Of a stretch of DNA of 5,311 nt, positions 1 to 5,311 are shown piece after piece (the first letter of the stretch is position 1; each line of letters opens with the position of its first letter). Location of the stretch: assembly GCA_045132035.1 (NCBI GenBank), contig JBGURM010000045.1, positions 1 through 5,311 of the forward strand, written 5' to 3'. Made by a program: the position numbers and the translations under genes. Under the pieces are notes generated by a model. It saw only the letters and a list, made by a program, of their open reading frames with translations, was not told where the DNA came from and made no database searches. Source of the DNA: UBA2450 sp045132035. Its GTDB lineage: Bacteria > Bacillota_I > Bacilli_A > RFN20 > CAG-826.

Positions 1-539
1 ACCATTTAAGCGCATTAATGAAATCTCTTAGAGGAAGCGATCCAGACGCGGCGATTTTCTATTTAGCGAAAATGCTTGAAGCTGGAGATATCATTTCCGT
101 TTGTCGAAGAATTATGTGCTCAGTTAATGAAGATGTTGGTTTAGCCTATCCTAATTTAATTCCAATCGTTAAATCATGCGTTGATATTGCCCTACAACTT
201 GGAATGCCAGAAGCTAAATTACCTTTAAGTAACGCGGTCATTTTAATCGCTACCGCTCCAAAAAGTAATTCCGCTTATATGGCTTACGCTAAAGCGGTGG
301 AAGACATTAATATGGGAAGAGGATTGACTATTCCTCGACACTTACAAAATACGCACTTTGATGGAGAAGATGCTTTAGTTAAAGGACAAAATTATAAATA
401 TCCTCATGACTATAAAAATCATTACGTTGAACAACAATATCTTCCAGATGATATAAAAGACAAACATTATTATATCTATGGAAATAATAAATTAGAGCAA
501 GCCACAAAAGAATATTGGGATAAAATAAAGAAGAAATAA
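1..539 (+). CDS. rarA: Replication-associated recombination protein A (RarA/MgsA family AAA+ ATPase), C-terminal part
   Basis: This is the C-terminal part of RarA, also called MgsA, a clamp-loader-like AAA+ ATPase. Family members act at stalled replication forks and single-strand gaps, work with SSB, and form tetramers. The reading frame is open to the left edge (H-L-S-A-L precedes the ATG at 18), and this matches the family pattern 'D-x-I-S-A-x-x-K-S-x-R-G-S'. The ATG at 18 is therefore an internal methionine; the true start and the Walker A/B ATPase domain lie upstream of the window. Counting from that Met, family hallmarks are RGSDPDAA (5-12), NEDVG (37-41), APKSN (80-84), YKYPHDY (126-132) and EQQYLPDD (138-145). 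These cover the helical AAA-associated region and the C-terminal tetramerisation domain. The C-terminus is complete and ends at TAA 537-539. The next gene starts one base later, so the two are probably cotranscribed. The family call is very secure; the exact cellular role is taken from homologues. Confidence 0.95.
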   Translation, partial: HLSALMKSLRGSDPDAAIFYLAKMLEAGDIISVCRRIMCSVNEDVGLAYPNLIPIVKSCVDIALQLGMPEAKLPLSNAVILIATAPKSNSAYMAYAKAVEDINMGRGLTIPRHLQNTHFDGEDALVKGQNYKYPHDYKNHYVEQQYLPDDIKDKHYYIYGNNKLEQATKEYWDKIKKK

Positions 540-540
540 T

Positions 541-1446
541 ATGGATAGTTTAAAATCATTATTAGATCAAAAGAACTACGAATTAGTGTTAAAGCTCACC
601 GAAGGAAGCGAAGCTCCTAACGATCTTTTTTATCGTATTTCTGCTTATATTTATCTAGGAAAATATGAAGACGCTTTGTATGTTATTCAAGATCATCAAA
701 AGATTTTAGAAGGTAATCTTGTTTCATTAATTAACGCTCATATTAATTTATTATGCGTCTTAGGAAGATTTGAACAAGCCCATACAGTCCTCGATTATTA
801 TAATAACCTACCTTACCAAAGCCAGGCAGTTGAGGAAGTCTTAAGAAAAATGCCTGAAGTTATTGAACTAGAGGAAAAGAAACAAACAACTTTAAAATTC
901 TATGATGATGAACAAGTTGAAAAATATTTGTTAAGTGAAAAAGATGAAGATGTCTTAATTGGGTTAGACACAGTTAGAAATAGAGATGTCTTTAGATTTC
1001 TTCCAGTCATTCAAAAAGTGATGGTTAGTCATCCTCGACAAATGATTAGAAGTTATTCTTTAATGCTTTTAGTGCAAAAAGAAGTTGATCGAGAACTTAA
1101 GATGAATAGTAACGGAGAAATCATTGATGTTAATCCAAAACATCTTAATCCTCCATTCACAAGTGTGGTCTTTAATGATACGATTCGATTAATCGATAGT
1201 GAATATAAAGATCCAACACTCGCTCAATCTGCAACACAGTTATTTTCAGAATATGAAATGTATCTATATCCAAGAAGTTTAAAGGATTTAGCGAAAAACT
1301 ACGCGGCCGCCTTTTATATCATTGCGAGAAAATACGCTAATTCACCTCTACCTGATATAAAACAATATTGTGATGCGATGGAATTAGATGAAAATCACAT
1401 CTTAGGGTTAGTGAAAGATATCGAAAAGATATTATCAGATGTTTAA
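541..1446 (+). CDS. Uncharacterised all-helical TPR-like protein, possibly DUF3196 family
   Basis: This is a 301-residue protein of unknown function, predicted to be soluble and cytoplasmic, with no signal peptide or membrane segment. Residues 1-105 look like paired amphipathic helices of the TPR type: 'LGKYEDALYVI' at 39-49 and 'LGRFEQAHTVL' at 74-84 have the spacing and G-x-[YF]-E-x-A pattern of TPR helix pairs. A charged linker (about 107-137) follows. Residues 137-180 resemble a HEAT-like helix pair, and 206-300 are also helical. This two-part helical layout recalls the DUF3196 proteins of Mollicutes and relatives, but that is from memory and not a verified match. The start at 541 lies one base after the rarA stop. 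Upstream there is only a weak purine-rich AAAGAAGA (527-534) and no GGAGG, so translation may be coupled to rarA. A hairpin with a T-run follows its stop. TPR proteins usually bind other proteins; no partner or enzymatic activity can be read here. Confidence 0.85.
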   Translation: MDSLKSLLDQKNYELVLKLTEGSEAPNDLFYRISAYIYLGKYEDALYVIQDHQKILEGNLVSLINAHINLLCVLGRFEQAHTVLDYYNNLPYQSQAVEEVLRKMPEVIELEEKKQTTLKFYDDEQVEKYLLSEKDEDVLIGLDTVRNRDVFRFLPVIQKVMVSHPRQMIRSYSLMLLVQKEVDRELKMNSNGEIIDVNPKHLNPPFTSVVFNDTIRLIDSEYKDPTLAQSATQLFSEYEMYLYPRSLKDLAKNYAAAFYIIARKYANSPLPDIKQYCDAMELDENHILGLVKDIEKILSDV

Positions 1447-1451
1447 TAGAG

Positions 1452-1474
1452 AAAATGACTTTAGTCATTTTTTT
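1452..1474 (+). terminator. Rho-independent terminator after the rarA unit
   Basis: An inverted repeat starts 5 bp after the stop of the TPR-like gene. The left arm AAAATGAC (1452-1459) pairs perfectly with GTCATTTT (1464-1471) across the loop TTTA. An unbroken run of seven T (1468-1474) overlaps the right arm and continues past it. The stem is AT-rich and not very stable, but its position at the end of a gene and before a separate promoter fits an intrinsic terminator. Some transcripts may read through into tig. Confidence 0.75.
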
Positions 1475-1494
1475 CTTATATTTAATAAAAACTT

Positions 1495-1509
1495 TACATT
1501 ATAAATGTA
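1495..1509. promoter_or_regulatory. Small palindrome upstream of the tig promoter, candidate operator
   Basis: TACATT-ATA-AATGTA is a perfect inverted repeat with 6-bp arms around 3 bp. It ends 6 bp before the proposed -35 box of tig. The TACA...TGTA ends resemble half-sites used by several winged-helix repressors (BlaI and CopY types), but this is resemblance only. In such AT-rich DNA a palindrome of this size can occur by chance. No CIRCE or CtsR-type heat-shock operator is visible in the intergenic region. Confidence 0.3.
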
Positions 1510-1515
1510 TTTCAT

Positions 1516-1544
1516 TTGCCTTAAATTATAATTTCATTTATAAT
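1516..1544 (+). promoter_or_regulatory. Sigma-A-type promoter for tig-lon-engB
   Basis: A -35 box TTGCCT (1516-1521, four of six consensus bases) is followed after the optimal 17 bp by a perfect -10 box TATAAT (1539-1544). Transcription would start near 1550-1552, giving a leader of about 30 nt before the tig ATG, too short for a riboswitch. A second TATAAT (1527-1532) lies 12 bp upstream inside the spacer but has no convincing -35 box at a workable distance. The promoter sits just after the terminator of the preceding unit. Confidence 0.75.
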
Positions 1545-1566
1545 TTTTCACGCATGCTTAATTTAT

Positions 1567-1574
1567 AAAGGAGA
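1567..1574 (+). promoter_or_regulatory. Ribosome binding site of tig
   Basis: AAAGGAGA lies with its GGAG core ending 8 bases before the ATG at 1582. It is a strong Shine-Dalgarno sequence and fixes the tig start, consistent with the high expression expected of trigger factor. Confidence 0.85.
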
Positions 1575-1581
1575 AATCGAC

Positions 1582-2856
1582 ATGAAATTTACATTTAAAG
1601 AATTAGAAGCTTGTCACGTTCAAGTTGATGTTGTCATCGACTCTGAAGCATGGAAAGCTGCACAAGAAAAAAGCCTTAAGAAACTTTGTAAAGAAGTTCA
1701 AGTTGATGGTTTTAGAAAAGGCAATGTCCCAGAACAAATTGCTAAAAAACACATCGATCAAGGCAAATTATTAGACGACGCAATTAATTCACTTTTACCA
1801 GATGCATATAAAGGTGCATTAGCGGAAGGTAAATTAGAACCATTTGCTCAACCAAAGGTTGATGTCACAAAAATCACCGAAACAGAACTCGAAGTCAAAT
1901 TTATCATTACCACCGGACCAAAAGTGGAACTCGGTAAATATAAAGGACACGAATTAGGTAAAAAAGAAGTTAAAGTTACCGCTAAAGAAGTTACAGACGC
2001 AATTGAAGAACTAAGAAAGAATAATGCCTCATTAGTCGTTAAAGAAGACGCTGCTGAAAAAGGCGATACAGTCGTTATGGACTTCTTAGGAAAAGTTGAT
2101 GGAGTCGCATTCGAAGGCGGTTCTGCTCAAAACTACGAACTCGAACTCGGTAGTGGTTCCTTCATCCCAGGATTTGAAGATCAATTAATCGGTGTCAAAG
2201 CTGGTGAACATCGTGATGTTAATGTCACCTTCCCAGAACAATACACCCCAGAACTCGCTGGTAAAGCCGCAGTCTTTGGCTGTGATGTTCACGAAGTGAA
2301 AGCAAAGAAATTACCAGAATTAACTGATGAATTCGTTAAAGATTTAGCCTTAGAAGGTATTGAAACTGTTGATGCTTTAAAAGAAAGCAAGAAGAAAGAA
2401 CTTACCGAAAACAAAGAGGCTAAAGAAAAGAGAGAATATTTAGAAAAACTCTACGCTGAAATTGCTAAAGCCAGTAAGATTGAAATTCCACAAGAAATGA
2501 TTGATGAACAAGCTGATTCCATGAGAAAAGATATGGAAAACAGAATGAAACAATCTGGTTTAACTCTTGAACAATATCTCCAATTCACTGGTCAAAAAGA
2601 AGAAGACTTCATGGCTAAACTCAAAGAAGACGCCAAAAGAGATATCACCAATTACTTCATTTTAGAGAAGATTGGTGAAGTTGAAAAACTTACATTATCT
2701 GATGAAGATGTCGAATTCGAATATGCAAAATTAGCTGAACAATATCAAATGAAAGTTGAAGACGTTAAGAAAGCATTAGCGGCTCAAGAACAACAATTCA
2801 GACACAATCTTCGTATGACCAAAATCGAAGAAGAATTATTAAAACTCAACAAATAA
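1582..2856 (+). CDS. tig: Trigger factor, ribosome-associated chaperone and peptidyl-prolyl isomerase
   Basis: Trigger factor binds the ribosome beside the polypeptide exit tunnel and shields and folds nascent chains; it also has prolyl cis-trans isomerase activity. The protein has 424 residues, close to the 432 of E. coli, with all three domains. The N-terminal ribosome-binding domain (about 1-145) carries the signature GFRKGNVP (43-50), whose F44-R45-K46 matches the ribosome-docking loop of E. coli in both sequence and numbering. The FKBP-type domain (about 150-243) shows GDTVVMDFLG (161-170) and LGSGSFIPGFEDQLIG (189-204). The C-terminal SurA-like domain (about 245-424) is highly charged and helical and forms the chaperone arms. 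The start is set by the AAAGGAGA site and by the 'MKFTFKELE' opening. It is the first gene of a unit with lon 36 bp downstream and no terminator between. Many codons end in C (TTC, GAC, ATC), more than in the preceding genes by eye, which fits a highly expressed gene. Confidence 0.98.
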   Translation: MKFTFKELEACHVQVDVVIDSEAWKAAQEKSLKKLCKEVQVDGFRKGNVPEQIAKKHIDQGKLLDDAINSLLPDAYKGALAEGKLEPFAQPKVDVTKITETELEVKFIITTGPKVELGKYKGHELGKKEVKVTAKEVTDAIEELRKNNASLVVKEDAAEKGDTVVMDFLGKVDGVAFEGGSAQNYELELGSGSFIPGFEDQLIGVKAGEHRDVNVTFPEQYTPELAGKAAVFGCDVHEVKAKKLPELTDEFVKDLALEGIETVDALKESKKKELTENKEAKEKREYLEKLYAEIAKASKIEIPQEMIDEQADSMRKDMENRMKQSGLTLEQYLQFTGQKEEDFMAKLKEDAKRDITNYFILEKIGEVEKLTLSDEDVEFEYAKLAEQYQMKVEDVKKALAAQEQQFRHNLRMTKIEEELLKLNK

Positions 2857-2876
2857 TTAATTTATTAATTAAAAAG

Positions 2877-2885
2877 AAAAGGAGG
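2877..2885 (+). promoter_or_regulatory. Ribosome binding site of lon
   Basis: AAAAGGAGG is a near-perfect anti-16S match, with 7 bases between GGAGG and the ATG at 2893. It lies in the 36-bp gap between tig and lon and decides the lon start. The strong site suggests that lon is translated independently and not only by coupling to tig. Confidence 0.85.
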
Positions 2886-2892
2886 CGAGCCT

Positions 2893-5229
2893 ATGGCGAA
2901 TAATCCGCAAACACTTACCTTGCCACTTCTTATTACTAAAGGATTAATTCTCTTTCCAAAAGTTCAAAGATTAATTGATGCTGGAAGAGATTTTTCCATT
3001 AATTCAATTAAAGTTAGTAAAGATAAAGCTGATTCTTTAATCTTCATTACTAGCCAAATTGAAAGTGAAGTTGAAAATCCAACCACTGATGAAATCTATA
3101 AAATTGGTGTTTTAGCAAGAGTAATGTCTATCTCTGAAAGAGATAAAAGAATTAGAACCCGCGTCGAAGTAATCGAAAGGGTGTCTTTAAGTGACATCAA
3201 ATTTGACGAAGAAGATAAATGTTATATCGCTAATGGCACTCTTATCCCTTCAATTGAAGTCGATAACAAGAGTAGTGAAGCCGTTGTCAGCGCCATTAAT
3301 CATGAACTCGAAAAATATCCTTCCATTATTTCTCGACTCCCAAAAAACATTATTACATTATGCTCTAATAATTTAGCAGCTTTAGAGCTTTGCTATGCAA
3401 TGGCGGCTCATTTTGAAGCAGCAACCGAAACCAAACAAAAATTATTAGAAACAAATGATTTCATCTATTTAGCGGAAACTGTCACTGGTTTAATCAGTGG
3501 AGAAAACACTAAAGACGAAATCGAAAAGAATATTTCAGACACTATTAGAGAAAGTACTGAAAAATCTCAAAAAGAATATTTCTTAAGAGAAAAATTAAAA
3601 GCCATTAAGAAAGAACTCGGTGAAGATGTCGGAGGAAATAATTCTCCTGACGCAATTTTAGCGAAATTAGACAAATTCCCTTATCCAGAAAATGTCAAAG
3701 CTAAAGTTAAAGCCGAAATTAAAAAATATGAAATGATGCCTCAAGGATCTCTTGAAGCTGCATTAATCCTTTCATATTTAGATGTCATGATGTCCATCCC
3801 ATGGTGGCAAAAGACTGAAGATAATGAAGATTTAAAAAATGTTGAAGACATTTTAAATGAAGATCATTATGGTCTAGAAAATCCAAAGAAGAGAATTGTT
3901 GAATATTTAGCAGTTAAGAAATTAACTGGTAATTTAAAGAGCCCAATTCTTTGTTTCTATGGTCCACCAGGAACTGGTAAAACCTCATTAGGTAAATCCA
4001 TCGCTAGAGCGTTAGGAAGAAAATTCTTCAAAGCTTCTTTAGGTGGTATTTCTGATGAAGCAGAAATTAGAGGACATAGAAGAACATATGTTGGTTCTCT
4101 TCCAGGAAGAATTATTCAAGGAATGAGAAAAGCAGGTGTTAGTAACCCAGTTTTCCTTCTTGATGAAGTTGATAAGCTTGCAAGTTCATATAAAGGTGAT
4201 CCTGCTAGTGCCTTACTTGAAGTTTTAGATCCAGAACAAAACTTCATGTTTAACGATAACTATGTTGAAGAACCATATGATTTAAGTGATGTCTTATTCA
4301 TCTGTACCGCTAACTATTTAGAGAATATTCCAGGACCTCTTAGAGATCGTTTGGAATTAATTCCACTTAATAGTTATACAGAAATCGAAAAGAAACATAT
4401 TGCTTTTGAACATTTAATTAAGAAACAAATCGAATTAAATGGTTTAAAAGAAGAAAATGTTACATTCTCTGAAAAGGCAATTGAATATATTCTTCATTAT
4501 TACACCCGCGAAGCAGGTGTTCGTGATTTAGAAAGAAAGATTGCTTCATGCTTAAGAAAAGTCGCAGTAGCGATTGTTAAAGACCCAAGTATCACTCATA
4601 TCGATATTGATGAAAAGAAGGTTAGAGAATACTTAGGTGTTGAAATCTTTGATTACTCTAAAAAAGACAAAGAAAAACAAATCGGAGTCATTACTGGACT
4701 TGCTTATACTGAATATGGAGGAGATATTCTTCCTATCGAAGTCACTTATTTTAAAGGTAAAGGCGGACTTGTCTTAACTGGTAAATTAGGTGATGTGATG
4801 AAAGAGAGCGCGACCATTGCTCTTGACTATGTCAAGGCAAACGCTGAAAAATATAAGATTGATCCAACAATCTTTATGGAAAATGATATTCATATCCATG
4901 TTCCAGAAGGGGCCGTTCCTAAAGATGGACCTTCTGCAGGTGTCGCGATGACTTTAGCGGTTATTTCCGCTTTAAGTAAGACCCCTGTTTCTCCAGATAT
5001 CGCTTTAACTGGCGAAGTTACTTTAAGAGGTAATGCTTTACCTATCGGTGGGTTAAGAGAAAAATCTCTTGCCGCCTTAAGAAGTGGTATTAAAGAGATC
5101 ATCGTTCCTAAAGATAATAAGAGAGACGTTGATGAACTTCCTGAAGAAGTGAAGAACACTCTTAAGATCAACTATATGAGTACAGTGGACGATGCTTATA
5201 AAATCGTATTTGGAGATTTGAATGATTAA
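2893..5229 (+). CDS. lon: ATP-dependent serine protease Lon (LonA type)
   Basis: Lon is a cytoplasmic homohexameric AAA+ protease that unfolds and degrades damaged proteins and selected short-lived regulators. The protein has 778 residues (E. coli 784) and looks complete. The N-terminal substrate-binding domain (about 8-200) is followed by a helical, coiled-coil-like segment (about 205-245, including 'EYFLREKLKAIKKELGE'). The ATPase module has Walker A GPPGTGKT (357-364), Walker B VFLLDEVDK (420-428), sensor-1 N474, arginine finger R486 in 'RDRLELI', and sensor-2 R544 in 'AGVRDLERKI'. The C-terminal protease domain has catalytic S681 in PKDGPSAG and K724 in GGLREK; their spacing of 43 equals that of S679/K722 in E. 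coli. There is no membrane segment, so it is LonA and not LonB. The extreme N-terminus (LPLLITKGLILFP) diverges from the usual 'LPLRDVVVFP'. The last 8 bp overlap engB, matching the lonA-ysxC adjacency of Bacillus. No CtsR or CIRCE operator is seen upstream. Confidence 0.98.
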   Translation: MANNPQTLTLPLLITKGLILFPKVQRLIDAGRDFSINSIKVSKDKADSLIFITSQIESEVENPTTDEIYKIGVLARVMSISERDKRIRTRVEVIERVSLSDIKFDEEDKCYIANGTLIPSIEVDNKSSEAVVSAINHELEKYPSIISRLPKNIITLCSNNLAALELCYAMAAHFEAATETKQKLLETNDFIYLAETVTGLISGENTKDEIEKNISDTIRESTEKSQKEYFLREKLKAIKKELGEDVGGNNSPDAILAKLDKFPYPENVKAKVKAEIKKYEMMPQGSLEAALILSYLDVMMSIPWWQKTEDNEDLKNVEDILNEDHYGLENPKKRIVEYLAVKKLTGNLKSPILCFYGPPGTGKTSLGKSIARALGRKFFKASLGGISDEAEIRGHRRTYVGSLPGRIIQGMRKAGVSNPVFLLDEVDKLASSYKGDPASALLEVLDPEQNFMFNDNYVEEPYDLSDVLFICTANYLENIPGPLRDRLELIPLNSYTEIEKKHIAFEHLIKKQIELNGLKEENVTFSEKAIEYILHYYTREAGVRDLERKIASCLRKVAVAIVKDPSITHIDIDEKKVREYLGVEIFDYSKKDKEKQIGVITGLAYTEYGGDILPIEVTYFKGKGGLVLTGKLGDVMKESATIALDYVKANAEKYKIDPTIFMENDIHIHVPEGAVPKDGPSAGVAMTLAVISALSKTPVSPDIALTGEVTLRGNALPIGGLREKSLAALRSGIKEIIVPKDNKRDVDELPEEVKNTLKINYMSTVDDAYKIVFGDLND
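5212..5215 (+). promoter_or_regulatory. Ribosome binding site of engB, inside the end of lon
   Basis: GGAG lies 6 bases before the ATG at 5222 and within the last codons of lon. Together with the 8-bp gene overlap it supports this start and suggests translational coupling of engB to lon. Confidence 0.65.
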
Positions 5230-5311
5230 TTTCACTAATACCAAATTCGTAAAAAGCGCACCAAGTTTAAAAGAAGCACCTCAGGGACAATTTCCTGAGG
5301 TTTTGCTAGTT
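5222..5311 (+). CDS. engB: Ribosome biogenesis GTP-binding protein EngB/YsxC, N-terminal fragment
   Basis: Only the first 30 codons are present and the frame is open to the right edge. The peptide begins MINFTNTKFVKSAPSLKEAP and runs on to PEVLLV. It fits the start of the EngB/YsxC/YihA family, where a short lead with a 'F-V-x-S-A' strand precedes 'P-E-[IV]-A-[LF]-[AV]-G-R-S-N-V-G-K-S', the G1/P-loop. Here the window ends just before the expected GRSNVGKS, so the GTPase motifs cannot be seen. Family members are essential GTPases in late assembly of the 50S ribosomal subunit. The ATG at 5222 overlaps the last 8 bp of lon in another frame and has GGAG 6 bases upstream. In Bacillus ysxC directly follows lonA, which strongly supports the call despite the short length. 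A terminator-like hairpin lies within this coding stretch. Confidence 0.85.
   Translation, partial: MINFTNTKFVKSAPSLKEAPQGQFPEVLLV
5278..5304 (+). other. Terminator-like hairpin inside the start of engB
   Basis: ACCTCAGGGA (5278-5287) pairs with TTCCTGAGGT (5292-5301) across the loop CAAT, giving ten pairs including one G-U wobble. The outer eight are Watson-Crick. TTTT (5301-5304) follows. It is one of the most GC-rich stems in the window. It lies about 57 to 80 bases into the engB coding sequence. The T-run is short and broken by G, so real termination is uncertain; it could be an attenuator limiting engB, an mRNA-stabilising structure, or chance. Confidence 0.4.

Noticed and set aside
18..20. 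ATG at 18 as the start of a short independent gene
   Set aside because: The frame is open to the left edge and the residues before this ATG (H-L-S-A-L) continue the RarA family pattern, so this is an internal methionine of a gene cut by the window.
1552..1557. GCATGC palindrome near the predicted tig transcription start
   Set aside because: A six-base palindrome is expected by chance and has no matching neighbours or extended symmetry.
2854..2871. AT-only inverted repeat TAATTAA-TTTA-TTAATTA between tig and lon
   Set aside because: Seven A-T pairs make a very weak stem, it overlaps the tig stop codon, and it is followed by A's and not a T-run. It is not a convincing terminator or operator.
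2883..2892. Possible small hairpin (AGG-CGAG-CCT) covering the lon ribosome binding site, considered as an RNA thermometer
   Set aside because: Only three pairs can form around a normal loop, too few to block ribosome binding, and no larger structure pairing with GGAGG is evident nearby.
3191..3376. Open reading frame of 61 codons on the + strand in another frame
   Set aside because: It is contained in the N-terminal domain of lon, has no plausible ribosome binding site and looks like frame-shifted lon sequence.
4890..5171. Open reading frame of 93 codons on the - strand
   Set aside because: It lies wholly inside the conserved protease domain of lon (covering the catalytic Ser and Lys region), its sequence resembles no family I know, and it has no separate context. 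It is a shadow of lon.

Overview
The window comes from an AT-rich, low-GC Gram-positive-type genome, probably a member of the Bacillota or a Mollicutes-like relative (Acholeplasma, Izemoplasma or RF39-type bacteria). The evidence is AT-rich codon choice, TAA at all four visible stops, strong AGGAG-type ribosome binding sites, and the conserved order trigger factor, Lon, EngB/YsxC. Tryptophan is encoded by TGG and TGA is not used inside the genes, so the standard bacterial code applies, unlike in Mycoplasma or Spiroplasma. The lineage is inferred from gene content and composition and is not certain.

Layout. All genes lie on the + strand in two transcription units. Unit 1 (1-1474) holds the 3' part of rarA (AAA+ recombination/replication-fork ATPase; its start lies before the window). 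One base after its stop comes a 301-codon gene for an all-helical TPR-like protein of unknown function. A small hairpin with a T-run (1452-1474) closes this unit. A 135-bp intergenic region (1447-1581) then carries a good sigma-A-type promoter with a small palindrome just upstream of its -35 box. Unit 2 (from 1582) holds tig (trigger factor), lon (ATP-dependent protease) 36 bp later, and the first 30 codons of engB/ysxC (ribosome-assembly GTPase), which overlaps the end of lon by 8 bp and runs off the window.

How the genes work together. Unit 2 is a protein-homeostasis and ribosome operon: a ribosome-bound chaperone/prolyl isomerase, a quality-control protease and a GTPase for large-subunit assembly. 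In Bacillus subtilis the corresponding cluster is tig-clpX-lonB-lonA-ysxC; here clpX and lonB are absent between tig and lon. Unit 1 joins a genome-maintenance ATPase to an uncharacterised helical-repeat protein.

I found no mobile element, CRISPR array, tRNA or rRNA, and no clear evidence of a new biological system. The points most worth a second look are a terminator-like hairpin inside the start of engB, the palindrome and duplicated -10 motif before tig, and the uncharacterised protein tightly linked to rarA.
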